This document shows, piece by piece, positions 51,780 through 61,101 of a DNA stretch of 64,000 bases. The notes under the pieces were generated by a model. It worked only from the letters and a program-made list of their open reading frames with translations. It had not been told where the DNA came from and searched no databases. Position 1 is the first letter of the stretch; each line of letters begins with the position of its first letter. A program made the position numbers and the translations under genes. Source of the stretch: Bog-756 sp963824645 (GTDB lineage: Bacteria > Actinomycetota > Acidimicrobiia > Acidimicrobiales > RAAP-2). The stretch covers positions 186,001 through 250,000 of the forward strand of contig CAWGQC010000009.1 of the NCBI GenBank assembly GCA_963824645.1. The letters run 5' to 3'.

Positions 51780-52724
51780 TCAAACGGTCAGCAGATCCCT
51801 CGCCCCGGTGTCCGACGACGGGTGGCGAAGCTTGGACATGGCCCGGGCTTCGATCTGACGGATCCGTTCACGGGTCAGGTTGAAGTGCTCACCCACTTCT
51901 TCGAGGGTGCGCGGTTCGCCGCGATCGAGACCGAAACGGAGGCGCAGGATCTCCCGCTCACGTTCGTCGAGGGGGGACAGCAGTCGACCGATCTCTTCAG
52001 GGAGCAGGGAAACGGCGGCCACTTCGAAGGGCGATTCGGCCGACCGGTCCTCGACGACGTCACCGAGCTCGGCGTCGCCGTCCTCCCGCAACGGCTCCGA
52101 CAACGACAGCGGCTCGGCCCGGAACCGGAGCGCCTCGACCAGTTTGTCCTCGGGCATCTCCACTTCGGCACCCAGTTCGGCCAGAGTGGCCGGGCGACCG
52201 TATTTGAGTTCCAGTCGGGCCTGGGCCTTCTGAACCCGGGCCAGGGTGTCCCCCGCATGCACGGGCAGACGGATGGTCCGGCCCGTGTTGGCAATTCCGC
52301 GGGTGATGGCCTGTCTGATCCACCAGGTGGCATAGGTGGAGAATTTGAAGCCCTTGCGCCAGTCGAACTTCTCGACGGCATGCATCAGGCCCAGGTTCCC
52401 CTCCTGGATGAGGTCGAGCAGGGGAAGGCCCGACGCCTGGTATTTCTTGGCGATGGACACCACCAAACGGAGGTTTGACTGAACGAAGGTCTGCTGAGCC
52501 CCTTCACCCTGCAGGGTGACCCGGCGCAGCTCCCGCTTTTTGGCCGGTGTCAGACCTTTGGCCGCCGAGGCCAGTGCAGCATCGGCCTCCCGCCCGGCCT
52601 CGATGGCCTGGGCCAGCCGCACCTCGTCGTCCTTAGTCAGTAGCGGATACTGGCCGATGTCGGTCAGATATAGCCGGACGAGGTCTTCGTCGTCCCTTTC
52701 GAGGCGCTCCTTTGCCAACTTCAC
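51780..52724 (-). CDS. RNA polymerase sigma factor, SigA/SigB group
   Basis: From the GTG at 52724, preceded by AAAGGA, a 314-residue sigma-70 factor: region 1.2 (DLVRLYLTDIGQYPLLTKDDE), region 2 (RLVVSIAKKYQ, LDLIQEGNLGLMHAVEKFD, FSTYATWWIRQAI), region 3, and region 4 with the HTH ending REIRQIEARAM-like. There is no N-terminal extension of a SigA. This fits the SigB-type group 2 factor or a short primary factor; which one cannot be told from the window. The frame is open to 53051 but that part lacks character and crosses the next gene. Confidence 0.85.
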   Translation of the reverse strand: MKLAKERLERDDEDLVRLYLTDIGQYPLLTKDDEVRLAQAIEAGREADAALASAAKGLTPAKKRELRRVTLQGEGAQQTFVQSNLRLVVSIAKKYQASGLPLLDLIQEGNLGLMHAVEKFDWRKGFKFSTYATWWIRQAITRGIANTGRTIRLPVHAGDTLARVQKAQARLELKYGRPATLAELGAEVEMPEDKLVEALRFRAEPLSLSEPLREDGDAELGDVVEDRSAESPFEVAAVSLLPEEIGRLLSPLDEREREILRLRFGLDRGEPRTLEEVGEHFNLTRERIRQIEARAMSKLRHPSSDTGARDLLTV

Positions 52725-52905
52725 CAGGTCCTTTGGTTTCCCCCACCAGCTCGAGGGGTGGCCCACCCCCCGCAGGGAGCTCGGCACACCGGCTCTCGCT
52801 ACTTTCGGGATCGGCGCTTTCGGGCGCAACGATTGCTGCTTTCGAAGTTTACCGGACGCGTCAAGCCCTCCATGCGGATTCAGGCCCCGGACGACCCTCC
52901 GAGGC

Positions 52906-53610
52906 TCAATTCTCGGGCACCGATTCACCCAGTGTGACCAGGCCGGAACGTGCGCCGGCGGCCACCACCGCCGACTCCAGATGACGGAGGAAGTCGTGGA
53001 CGGCGGCCACATCGTGGGGCCGGGTGACCAGGCGCTGCACCAGCCGCTCACCGGCGTGCCAATCCTCGATGGTGTCGTTGAGCACCAGCTGGAGGGCGCG
53101 CCTGACCGGCGGATCGGTGGGCGAGTGGGTCACCGCCCTCAGGTGGCGCTCGTACGTCGTGGCCAGTCGGGGCAGGACCACCCGGTAGAGGCCGGCCAGC
53201 CGGGGCAACGCTCCGGGCCGGGGGAACGACGATGCGCCCTCCGCCACCGGCCACCCGCCGGTCGAGCCGTCGAGGTCGACAGGCGTCCCCTGGAGGATGG
53301 CGAAAAGGGCGATGGCCGGGGCCGAAGGCGCGGTGAGGGCCGAGGAGTCAGTGCCGGCCAGAACGGGCAGGCGGTCGGCCCACAGCTCGGCGTGCCAGGC
53401 GTGACGCTGGCTCTGCCCGTCCAGATGGACCTGGACGGCCGCCACCGGCATGTCGCTCACCCATTCGCCCAACACCGCATAAAGGGCGTTCTCGATCCAC
53501 CGGTACTCACCCAGCAGCGCGGCCGTGACCGACCGTGTGAAGGGCGCCGGCTCACCGCTCCAGGCCGGGACAGGAGCGGGTGCAGTCGGTTCGGTCGGAG
53601 AATCCTCCAT
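52906..53610 (-). CDS. Hypothetical helical protein (ferritin-like pattern)
   Basis: From an ATG at 53610 a 234-residue protein, mainly helical: FTRSVTAALLGEYRWIENALYAVLGEW, QSQRHAWHAELWADRLPVL, then PRLAGLYRVVLPRLATTYERHL and RRALQLVLNDTIEDWHAGERLVQRL. The repeated E/H residues on long helices recall ferritin-like or DUF-type helical bundles, but I do not recognise the family. The frame extends further upstream to 53901 within the end of nadE. It lies downstream of nadE with about 100 bases between; co-transcription is likely. Confidence 0.55.
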   Translation of the reverse strand: MEDSPTEPTAPAPVPAWSGEPAPFTRSVTAALLGEYRWIENALYAVLGEWVSDMPVAAVQVHLDGQSQRHAWHAELWADRLPVLAGTDSSALTAPSAPAIALFAILQGTPVDLDGSTGGWPVAEGASSFPRPGALPRLAGLYRVVLPRLATTYERHLRAVTHSPTDPPVRRALQLVLNDTIEDWHAGERLVQRLVTRPHDVAAVHDFLRHLESAVVAAGARSGLVTLGESVPEN

Positions 53611-53713
53611 TGGAGGGGCGGCCAGATAATGGGGGTCGGGTTGGTGGCCGTCGGCCTGGACGGTGCCGGGTGGGGCGTCGTCGGGTTGGGCCCCGGTCAG
53701 GGAGCCGGTCAGT

Positions 53714-55441
53714 TCAGACAACGGCCGGACTCTCCCCCCGCTGACGAGGTGCGGGTGGGGACCCGCCTCGGCCTCGGTAGTGATTGGTGATGGGCATACG
53801 CCGATCCTTGCCGAACGCCTTTCCCGAAATGCGCACCCCCGGCGGCATCTGGCGGCGCTTGTACTCGGCCCTATCGATGAGAGCAACCACACGTTCGACA
53901 TCGGCGCGGTCGAATCCGGCGGCGATGAGCTCGTCGGGCGATCGGTCCTCTTCGACGTAACCGGCCATCACCGGGTCGAGGATCTCGTAGGGGGGGAGTG
54001 ACTCGTCGTCCCGCTGCCCGGGCCGCAACTCGGCCGACGGCGGCTTGTCCAGGACGGCCCCGGGGATGAGCTCGAAACCGGCCTTCTCGTTCCGGTAACG
54101 ACAGAGGGCGTAGACGAGGGTCTTGGCCACATCCTTGATGACGGCGAAGCCACCGGCGGAGTCTCCGTAGAGGGTCGAATAGCCGGTGGCCATCTCGCTC
54201 TTGTTGCCGGTCGTCAACACGATCCAGCCCCGAGCGTTGGACAAGGCCATCAGCAGGATGCCCCGGATCCGGGACTGGAGGTTCTCGTCGGTCAGTCCGC
54301 TGGGTTCACCGTCGATGACCGGCGCCAGCGTCATCGCCAACGTGCGGTGGGCCTCTTCGATGGGGAGGGTGGCCACGTCGATTCTGAGGTTGGCCGCCAG
54401 CACGACGGCGTCGGCCACCGATCCCTCACTGGAGTACCGCGACGGCATCGTCACGCCATGGACGTGATCCGGACCCAGGGCATCGACGGCCACCGCCGCC
54501 ACCAACGATGAATCGATACCGCCGGACAGCCCGATGACCGCATCGGTGAACCCGTTCTTGGCCAGGTAATCCCGGGTGCCGAGGACGAGGGCGGCGTACA
54601 CCTCGGCCTCCGGACCGAGCACGGGGGCGATGGAGCCGACGGCGGCTCGCTCCTGGTGGGCGACCGGCGCGGCCGTTCCGTCCCGGGGGCCCAGGTCGGC
54701 GGCCGTATCAACGTCGACGATGAGGATCTCCTCTTCGAACTGGGCCGCCGAAGCCACTACCCCTTCCGGTCCCACCACCAGCGATGCCCCGTCGAAGACC
54801 AGTTCGTCCTGCCCACCCACCTGGTTGACGTAGACGATCGGACATCCGGTCTCTGCTACCCGCTCGGTGAGCACCACCAGGCGTTCTTCGCGACGATGAC
54901 GGGAGTAGGGGGAGGCGTTGAGGTTGACCAGAAGGTGCGCCCCCGCGCTCGCCTGATCGACCATCGGCCCCCGGGAGAACCACATGTCCTCGCAGATGGT
55001 CACGCCCACCGGTGCCCCGGCCACCGGGTAGGGCAGGGGCTGACCGGAGCCGGGGGTGAACCACCGCTGCTCGTCGAAGACGCCGTAGTTGGGCAGCAGA
55101 CGCTTGTCGTAGCGACCGAGTACCTTCCCGTCGGCGCACAGGGCGGCTGAGTTGACCAGGCGACCCTGGGCATCGACATCCACGTACCCGACCACCGCGG
55201 CGCACCGACCACTGGCCGCCGCAACCCGGGCGAAGACGGCCTGGTTATCGGCCACGAAGGCCGGCCGGGACAGAAGATCCTCGGGCGGATAGCCGGTCAC
55301 CGTCAGCTCGGGGAACACGGCCAGGTCGGCCCCGGCCCGCTCGGCCTCGGCCAGGGCGGTCAGAATGCGGTCGGCGTTCCCGTCGAGATCGCCCACCACG
55401 GTGTTGATCTGGCAGGCGGCGATCCGCACTCGGGCCATCAC
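53714..55441 (-). CDS. nadE: Glutamine-dependent NAD+ synthetase
   Basis: A 575-residue two-domain enzyme. The N-terminal nitrilase-type glutaminase has its catalytic triad E45, K113 and C150 (FPELTVTGYPPEDLL, YDKRLLPNY, VTICEDMWF). The C-terminal ATP-pyrophosphatase carries LSGGIDSSL (305-313). Together they make NAD+ from NaAD using ammonia from glutamine. Start GTG at 55441 or the adjacent ATG at 55438. It is divergent from glnII; a GlnR-like site lies between. Confidence 0.95.
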   Translation of the reverse strand: MMARVRIAACQINTVVGDLDGNADRILTALAEAERAGADLAVFPELTVTGYPPEDLLSRPAFVADNQAVFARVAAASGRCAAVVGYVDVDAQGRLVNSAALCADGKVLGRYDKRLLPNYGVFDEQRWFTPGSGQPLPYPVAGAPVGVTICEDMWFSRGPMVDQASAGAHLLVNLNASPYSRHRREERLVVLTERVAETGCPIVYVNQVGGQDELVFDGASLVVGPEGVVASAAQFEEEILIVDVDTAADLGPRDGTAAPVAHQERAAVGSIAPVLGPEAEVYAALVLGTRDYLAKNGFTDAVIGLSGGIDSSLVAAVAVDALGPDHVHGVTMPSRYSSEGSVADAVVLAANLRIDVATLPIEEAHRTLAMTLAPVIDGEPSGLTDENLQSRIRGILLMALSNARGWIVLTTGNKSEMATGYSTLYGDSAGGFAVIKDVAKTLVYALCRYRNEKAGFELIPGAVLDKPPSAELRPGQRDDESLPPYEILDPVMAGYVEEDRSPDELIAAGFDRADVERVVALIDRAEYKRRQMPPGVRISGKAFGKDRRMPITNHYRGRGGSPPAPRQRGESPAVV

Positions 55442-55508
55442 GTCAGACTACCGGGCGCCGTTTGCCCGCCCCCGGCCCCCGGCGTGTTCATCCTCCGTTC
55501 ACAATCGG

Positions 55509-55524
55509 GTAACGGACGGGAAAC
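55509..55524 (+). promoter_or_regulatory. Candidate GlnR box upstream of glnII
   Basis: GTAAC, six bases, GAAAC (55509-55524) matches the GlnR consensus gTnAC-n6-GaAAC. A third half-site-like TTCAC lies 11 bases upstream (55498-55502). It sits 172 bases before the glnII start, and a GlnR-like regulator is encoded at 58414. Function is inferred. Confidence 0.5.
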
Positions 55525-55695
55525 GGCCCCCTGCCAGAATGCGGACGTCCTCTCCACTCGTAGAATCGGGCGACGGCCGCCCGGTCAATGTCCCATACCA
55601 TCGTCAGGGAGGCGGGCAGAGCACCGGTGAGCGCGGTGAGTGGAGTTGCTCGACAACCGAGCGACATAGGCAATACAAGTAACAGAGGAGCGAAC

Positions 55696-56706
55696 GTGCC
55701 ATACCAAGCTGAATACATCTGGATCGACGGGACCGAGCCATCCCCGCTCCTCCGGAGCAAGACGAAGATCGTCGCCGACGGCGAGGATCCCGGCATCTGG
55801 GGATTCGACGGGTCGAGCACCAACCAGGCTCTGGGGCACGACTCCGACTGCGTACTCCGACCCGTCTTCATCGTCCCGGACCCGTTGCGGGGCCCCGACG
55901 ACAAGCTCGTCATGTGCGAGGTCGAGCTGACCGACTTCACCCCCCACCCGACCAACACCCGGGCCCGGCTGCGTGAGGTGGTCGAGAAGTACGGCGACCA
56001 GGAGCCGATGTTCGGGATCGAGCAGGAGTACACCTTCATGAAGGACGGACGGCCATTGGGCTGGCCGGCCCTCGGCTACCCCGCCCCCCAGGGCCCGTAC
56101 TACTGCGGCGTGGGCGGCGACAAGATGCCCGGTCGTGAGATCGTGGAACTGCATACGGCCGCCTGCATCGATGCCGGCATCGGCATTGAGGGCACCAACG
56201 CCGAAGTCATGATGGGCCAGTGGGAGTTCCAGGTGGGCGTGCTCTCCCCCCTCGACGTGTCCGACCATCTGTGGGTGGCCCGTTGGTTGCTCTTCCGCAT
56301 TGCCGAGGACTTCGGGGTCTACGCCACACTGGAGCCCAAGCCCATAATGGGCGACTGGAACGGCGCCGGGGCCCACACCAACTTCTCGACCAAGGCCATG
56401 CGCGAGGACGGTGGCTGGGACGCCATCATCGCCGGCTGCGAGGCCATCGGAAAGAAGGTGGACGAGCACATCGCTGTCTACGGCGTGGGCATCGAGAGCC
56501 GTCTGACCGGGGCCCATGAGACGGCCCACTTCACCAAGTTCAGCTACGGCACGTCCGACCGGGGAGCATCCATCCGCATCCCGTGGGCGGTGGCCAAAGC
56601 CAAGAAAGGTTGGCTCGAGGACCGTCGTCCCAACGCCAACATGGATCCCTACCAGGTCACCGCCATCGTCACCGAAACCGTGTGCAGCGCGGCGGCTCAA
56701 GGCTGA
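55696..56706 (+). CDS. glnII: Glutamine synthetase type II
   Basis: A 336-residue GSII enzyme from a GTG at 55696 (CAGAGGAG site). The eukaryote-like features are clear: YQAEYIWIDGT, WGFDGSSTNQA, FGIEQEYTFM, GPYYCGVGGDK, AMGDWNGAGAHTNFST-like catalytic loop, and ESRLTGAHETAHFTKFSYG. It makes glutamine from glutamate and ammonia in the cytoplasm. The length is right. It is followed by a 13-bp hairpin and then by a type I synthetase. Confidence 0.95.
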   Translation: MPYQAEYIWIDGTEPSPLLRSKTKIVADGEDPGIWGFDGSSTNQALGHDSDCVLRPVFIVPDPLRGPDDKLVMCEVELTDFTPHPTNTRARLREVVEKYGDQEPMFGIEQEYTFMKDGRPLGWPALGYPAPQGPYYCGVGGDKMPGREIVELHTAACIDAGIGIEGTNAEVMMGQWEFQVGVLSPLDVSDHLWVARWLLFRIAEDFGVYATLEPKPIMGDWNGAGAHTNFSTKAMREDGGWDAIIAGCEAIGKKVDEHIAVYGVGIESRLTGAHETAHFTKFSYGTSDRGASIRIPWAVAKAKKGWLEDRRPNANMDPYQVTAIVTETVCSAAAQG

Positions 56707-56779
56707 CAGCGACCGGTCCCGCAGCGCGGCCTATCCCCCCAGGTCCGCTGCGCAGCGACCCGTCGTCCATCAGCTGACA

Positions 56780-56817
56780 CGAACAGAGCCGGGTCCCTTC
56801 GGATCCGGCTCTGTTCG
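56780..56817 (+). terminator. glnII terminator
   Basis: Perfect 13-base arms (56780-56792 and 56805-56817) around a 12-base loop, beginning 74 bases after the glnII stop and before the glnA start. A short C/T-rich stretch follows. Confidence 0.75.
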
Positions 56818-56927
56818 CATCCCCGGCTCCGCTGTCGACCGGGCCCCCGGCGGCCTGCGACAATGGCGCCATCGAACCCCGGACCCCCCAAGCGAAGACC
56901 CCGACAGGCTCGGAGGTACCCGACCCC

Positions 56928-58292
56928 ATGAGGAGTCAAGAGGAATACGTCCTCCGGACGGTGGAGGAGCGAGGCGTCCGTTTCGTCCAATTGTGGTTCA
57001 CGGACGTTCTGGGAACACCCAAGACGTTCTCCATCACTCCCGCTGAATTGGAGAATGCCCTGGTCGAGGGCATGACCTTCGACGGCTCGGCCATCGACGG
57101 GTTCAGCCGGGTTCAGGAGAGCGACGTCCTGGCCCGGCCCGATGCCAACACCTTCCAGCTCCTCCCCTGGCACGGCCACGGCCAGGCCGGATACAACAAC
57201 GAAGCCACAAATCCCCAGGTGGCCCGGGTCTTCTGCGACATCGTCAACCTCGACGGATCGCCCTTCCAGGGATGTCCCCGTCACGTCCTGCGCCGGACCC
57301 TCGACCGGGCCCACGACCGAGGCTTCACATTCTTTGCCGCTCCCGAGATCGAATACTTCTATTTCGCCGACGCCGACCCCGCCCATGCCCCCACCGGACT
57401 CGACTCCGGCTCCTATTTCGAGCTCACGGTGGCCGACAGAGCCAGCGACATCCGCCAGCGCACCGTGCTCACGCTCGAGGAGATGGGCATCCCGGTCGAG
57501 CACGCCCAACACGAGGACGCTCCCAGCCAACACGAGATCGACCTGCGCTACACCGACGCCCTGACCATGGCCGACACCATCATGACCGTCCGCCTGGTGG
57601 TCAAAGAGATGGCCCGTCAACAGAACGTCTTCGCCAGCTTCATGCCCAAGCCCCTGGCGGGCGTCCAGGGCTCGGGTATGCACAGCCACCTGTCGCTCTT
57701 CCAGGGCGACGTCAACGCCTTCGTCGATGTCGACCGTCCCGGGGGGCTCTCGGAAGTGGCCGACGGCTTCATCGCCGGCCTGCTGCGCCACGCCCCCGAA
57801 ATAACGGCGGTGACCAACCAGTGGGTCAACTCCTACAAGCGTCTGGTATCGGGCTATGAGGCGCCCATCCACGTCTCCTGGGCCCGCAACAACCGCTCGG
57901 CCCTCATCAGGGTGCCGGTGGTCAAACCGGGCAAACTGGATTCCACCCGGGTCGAGTACCGCTCTCCCGACAGCGCCTGCAACCCCTACCTGGCCTTCGC
58001 CGTCATCCTGGCCGCCGGCCTCGAGGGCATCGAGAAGGGCTACGGGTTACCCCCCGAGGCGGACGCCAACCTGTTCACGCTCAGTCCCGAGGAACTGGCC
58101 AACAAGGGGATCCTCCACCTGCCGGGCAGCCTCAACGAAGCACTGGGCCTCATGGAGTCGTCCGAGTTGTTGGCCGAAACCCTGGGGGAGCACGTCTTCG
58201 AATGGTTCATCCGCAACAAACGGGCCGAGTGGGCCGAATACAAGGCCCACGTGACCCAGTTCGAACTCGACCGCTACTTTCCCCTGCTGTAA
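56928..58292 (+). CDS. glnA: Glutamine synthetase type I (alpha subtype)
   Basis: A 454-residue GSI: RFVQLWFTDVLGTPKTFSI, FDGSAIDGFS, EIEYFYF, GSGMHSHLSL, and VEYRSPDSACNPYLAFAVILAAGLEGIEKG. The adenylylation tyrosine of the GSI-beta subtype is missing: the corresponding NLFTLSPEELANKGI has Phe. The length and the lack of an insertion place it in the alpha subtype. An ATG at 56928 follows a GGAGG site. It probably serves ammonia assimilation together with glnII, under the GlnR-like regulator that follows. Confidence 0.93.
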   Translation: MRSQEEYVLRTVEERGVRFVQLWFTDVLGTPKTFSITPAELENALVEGMTFDGSAIDGFSRVQESDVLARPDANTFQLLPWHGHGQAGYNNEATNPQVARVFCDIVNLDGSPFQGCPRHVLRRTLDRAHDRGFTFFAAPEIEYFYFADADPAHAPTGLDSGSYFELTVADRASDIRQRTVLTLEEMGIPVEHAQHEDAPSQHEIDLRYTDALTMADTIMTVRLVVKEMARQQNVFASFMPKPLAGVQGSGMHSHLSLFQGDVNAFVDVDRPGGLSEVADGFIAGLLRHAPEITAVTNQWVNSYKRLVSGYEAPIHVSWARNNRSALIRVPVVKPGKLDSTRVEYRSPDSACNPYLAFAVILAAGLEGIEKGYGLPPEADANLFTLSPEELANKGILHLPGSLNEALGLMESSELLAETLGEHVFEWFIRNKRAEWAEYKAHVTQFELDRYFPLL

Positions 58293-58413
58293 TGGCCCTG
58301 CTGTAATTGGTACCCCTGCTCTCCCGGGGCACCCCAAGAGCTCGAACCTCGCAAGGAAGGGGGACACAGCCATCGAACCACTCCTGTGCTTCCCCGAGTC
58401 CCCGCCCTCGGCG

Positions 58414-59052
58414 GTGACTGCGGTGCTCGACCGCGCCGGCTATCCGTGGCGGGGCGTGGACAAACCCGAGTCGTCCGAGTTGGACGAGCCTGAGGACGGC
58501 TGGTCGGGGGCGGTCATCTGTAGCAGCGTCGACCCCATCGGCGCCTTCCTCCTGTGCCGACACCTGCGCAAGCGGGAGGTGCCGCTGGCTCCGGTCATGG
58601 TGATCGTCCCCCACGACCAGCTGGGGGAGCTCGAACTGCGGGAGGACCTGTTCGACGATCTCTGCCTCGAACCGATCAACGCCGAGGAGCTCGGCGCCCG
58701 ACTGGCCCACCTGTTCTGGCGCACCGGTCGGGGGCTGCGACCCGACCTGCTGGAACACGGGCCCCTCGTCCTCAACCTGGAGACCTACCAGGCCGCGGTG
58801 AGCGGCAAGGTCCTCGACCTGACCTACATGGAGTACGAGCTCCTGCGCTTTCTGGCCGCCCGGCCCGGCAAGGTCTTCACCCGGGAGACCCTGCTCAGTC
58901 GGGTGTGGGGTTACGAGTACTACGGAGGGGCCCGCACGGTCGATGTTCACGTCCGGCGGTTGCGGGCCAAACTCGGTGAGGAGCACGCCCACCTCATCCA
59001 GACCGTGCGCTCGGTGGGCTACCGCTTCGGGCAGACCAGCTGGACGCCCTGA
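58414..59052 (+). CDS. GlnR-like orphan response regulator
   Basis: From the GTG at 58414 a 212-residue protein; the C-terminal winged helix (LVLNLETYQAAVSGKVLDLTYMEYELLRFL, TRETLLSRVWGYEYYGGARTVDVHVRRLRAKLG, TVRSVGYRF) is very close to mycobacterial GlnR. The N-terminal domain has the receiver shape but no phosphorylatable Asp pattern, as in GlnR. The frame continues 14 codons upstream to an ATC at 58372 directly behind a strong AAGGAAGGGG site, and those codons (EPLLCFPESPPSAV) look native, so translation may start there with an unusual codon or the ATC may be an error for ATG. It lies 121 bases after glnA. Confidence 0.85.
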   Translation: MTAVLDRAGYPWRGVDKPESSELDEPEDGWSGAVICSSVDPIGAFLLCRHLRKREVPLAPVMVIVPHDQLGELELREDLFDDLCLEPINAEELGARLAHLFWRTGRGLRPDLLEHGPLVLNLETYQAAVSGKVLDLTYMEYELLRFLAARPGKVFTRETLLSRVWGYEYYGGARTVDVHVRRLRAKLGEEHAHLIQTVRSVGYRFGQTSWTP

Positions 59053-59086
59053 CAGTCGACGGTCCGGACGACGATCCGCCCAGCGG

Positions 59087-59455
59087 TTAGGCCGGCCCCG
59101 AAGGTCGGTAGGCCCACAACTCGACCTCGACGGCGGCACCCATCGGCAATGCGGCCACCCCCACTGCCGACCGGGCCGGTCGGTGGGTCCCGAAAAAGGC
59201 CACATAGGCCTCGTTGAGGGCGGCGAACAGGGCCATGTCGATGACGAAGAGGGTCGTCTTGACCACGTCGTTGCGAGTCGCACCCTGCTCTTCCAGCAAA
59301 CGCTCGCCGTTCTCCAGGGCCCGGGTCAACTGGGCCGTTGGGCCTCCCTCCACCAGCGCCGGTGGCGAATCCGGCCCCAATCCCAGCTGACCGGAGGTGA
59401 TCAGCCACCCACCGGCGGAAACGATGGGGCTGTAGGGACCGATGGGCGTGCTCAT
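59087..59455 (-). CDS. RidA family protein
   Basis: From the ATG at 59455 a 122-residue YjgF/RidA trimer-forming protein: PIGPYSPIVSAGGWLITSGQLG, NGERLLEEQGATRNDVVKTTLFVIDM, and the C-terminal PARSAVGVAALPMGAAVEVEL with the Arg that holds the substrate carboxylate in deaminases (here RPARSAV). Such proteins hydrolyse reactive enamine/imine intermediates. It overlaps slightly with the upstream molybdoenzyme-like gene's end region; likely co-transcribed. Confidence 0.88.
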   Translation of the reverse strand: MSTPIGPYSPIVSAGGWLITSGQLGLGPDSPPALVEGGPTAQLTRALENGERLLEEQGATRNDVVKTTLFVIDMALFAALNEAYVAFFGTHRPARSAVGVAALPMGAAVEVELWAYRPSGPA

Positions 59456-59466
59456 AGTTCGATCTT

Positions 59467-61089
59467 TCAACCTACCGGCCATCGTGAGGGCAGGCCCTCG
59501 GCCCTCCAGCAGGCAGCAGCCACGGCGGCAAACACGGCGTCGGAACCGTTGACCGGCTCCCCAACGTTGGTGGCCCGGATGGCCACGGTGATCGGCGGCG
59601 TGTCGCGGGCACGGAGGATCCCAAAGGACCGGATGGTCAGATCGCGGACGGAGCCGTCATCGTCGACGGCAATTCCCTCCGAACGCACCCAACCCATGGC
59701 CTGGTGCGTCGCCCCCACGCAGTAGGACCGGAGGACCACGTCGTCGAGGGAGGGACCGGCGCTCACCTCCACCTCCACCGAACGGTCGGGCAAGATCCGG
59801 GCCGCGGCCCACCCTCCCCCCGGCGCGGAGATCTCGGTCCGAAAACAGGGGTCAGTGTCGCGGGCACCCGATCCCCAGGGAGCGCACGCCGCCAACACGG
59901 CCGCCTCCACCCATACCGAACCCCGTAGATCGAGGGAGAGCCGAGGCCCGGTCAGAGGGACCGCCTCGACCACCAGGTCCGGAGCGACCCTGGCCACGTC
60001 GGCCAACACCGAGGCCCACGCCCCGGCGGGAAAACCCTCGGGTGGGACCCCGACACGGAGCAGACCGGTCCCGTCGGCACTGACGCCCGCAGCCACCGGT
60101 GGTCGCTTGGGACCGCGGCGCACCACGTCCTCGCGCGACCACAGGACCCGCACCGGGCGCCCGTGCTCATCGGCCAGACGGCGGGCATCGGCCATCACCG
60201 GCGAACCCAGCTTTCCGCCGAAGGCGCCTCCGTTCCCGACGGGCGAGGCCGGCTCACCCCCGGGCACACACCAGGACGCATCCGGCTCGACGTAGCCCGG
60301 CTCCACCCAGGTGGTCTGGAGAACGAGATCCCAGCCACCCTCGGGAACGGCGACCGGGTGGCGCAGCCCGAGGCTCGTCCGCCGGCCCTGCACCTTTCCG
60401 GCCTGCGACCGGGCGTCCTTCGGCGCCGCGGCCACGGTGTAGCCGCCTTCGCCGTCGGGGACGGCGCACAGCGCCCCGTCCGGAGCGGTGTCGTCGGCAA
60501 ACCCCGCTCGTCCGAGCACCACCTCCGCACCGACCTCCTGGGCCACTCCGCCCTCGAGAGCGGCCCGAGCGGCCGCCTTCTCGAGATCCCGACCGGCCGG
60601 ATGGTCCGCTGGGCTGTCGAGAGCCCGCCGTGCCGCCTCGCGTATCGTCTGCCACCCCGTGCAGCGGCACAGATGGGCGACCAGAGCCTCGTCGATCTGG
60701 GCGTCCCCCACCCCCGAAAGGGCTCCGGGATCGGATGCGGGTGCGGGCACCTTGCGGACCAGGCCGGCCAGTCGCATCACAATCCCCGGAGTGCAGAATC
60801 CGCATTGACTTCCGCCCGTCGCCACCAGGGCATCGGCCCACCGTTGGCGGTCAGGTGCGGGGAGACCGTCGAGCGTCGTGATCTGACGACCCTCCAGGCG
60901 GCGGAGTGGGGTCACACAGGCCACCCGGGGGGCACCGTCCACCCAGACGGTGCAGCAGCCGCACTGGCCTTGGGGGCTGCACCCGTCCTTGACCGACCGG
61001 ATACCCAGCTGATCGCGCAGAAGGTCGAGAAGGGACGACCCGTCGTCCTCCGCCTCGACGTCAGCGCCGTCGACGCGCAGCCGGATCAG
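59467..61089 (-). CDS. Short fused molybdenum-hydroxylase-like protein
   Basis: About 540 residues. The N-terminal part is a complete CoxS-like iron-sulfur subunit: plant-type [2Fe-2S] motif (DGCSPQGQCGCCTVWVDG) and the second [2Fe-2S] domain (GGSQCGFCTPGIVMR, LCRCTGWQTI). It runs directly into parts of a CoxL/xanthine-dehydrogenase large subunit (NGGAFGGKLGSPVMADARRLADE; NVGEPVNGSDAVFA), which is only about 400 residues instead of about 770. No FAD subunit is encoded. In this frame no ATG, GTG or TTG precedes the [2Fe-2S] domain after the erpA stop; a CTG at 61089 is the only candidate. Function and activity are unknown. Confidence 0.7.
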   Translation of the reverse strand: MIRLRVDGADVEAEDDGSSLLDLLRDQLGIRSVKDGCSPQGQCGCCTVWVDGAPRVACVTPLRRLEGRQITTLDGLPAPDRQRWADALVATGGSQCGFCTPGIVMRLAGLVRKVPAPASDPGALSGVGDAQIDEALVAHLCRCTGWQTIREAARRALDSPADHPAGRDLEKAAARAALEGGVAQEVGAEVVLGRAGFADDTAPDGALCAVPDGEGGYTVAAAPKDARSQAGKVQGRRTSLGLRHPVAVPEGGWDLVLQTTWVEPGYVEPDASWCVPGGEPASPVGNGGAFGGKLGSPVMADARRLADEHGRPVRVLWSREDVVRRGPKRPPVAAGVSADGTGLLRVGVPPEGFPAGAWASVLADVARVAPDLVVEAVPLTGPRLSLDLRGSVWVEAAVLAACAPWGSGARDTDPCFRTEISAPGGGWAAARILPDRSVEVEVSAGPSLDDVVLRSYCVGATHQAMGWVRSEGIAVDDDGSVRDLTIRSFGILRARDTPPITVAIRATNVGEPVNGSDAVFAAVAAACWRAEGLPSRWPVG

Positions 61090-61101
61090 GGGATCAGCGG
61101 C

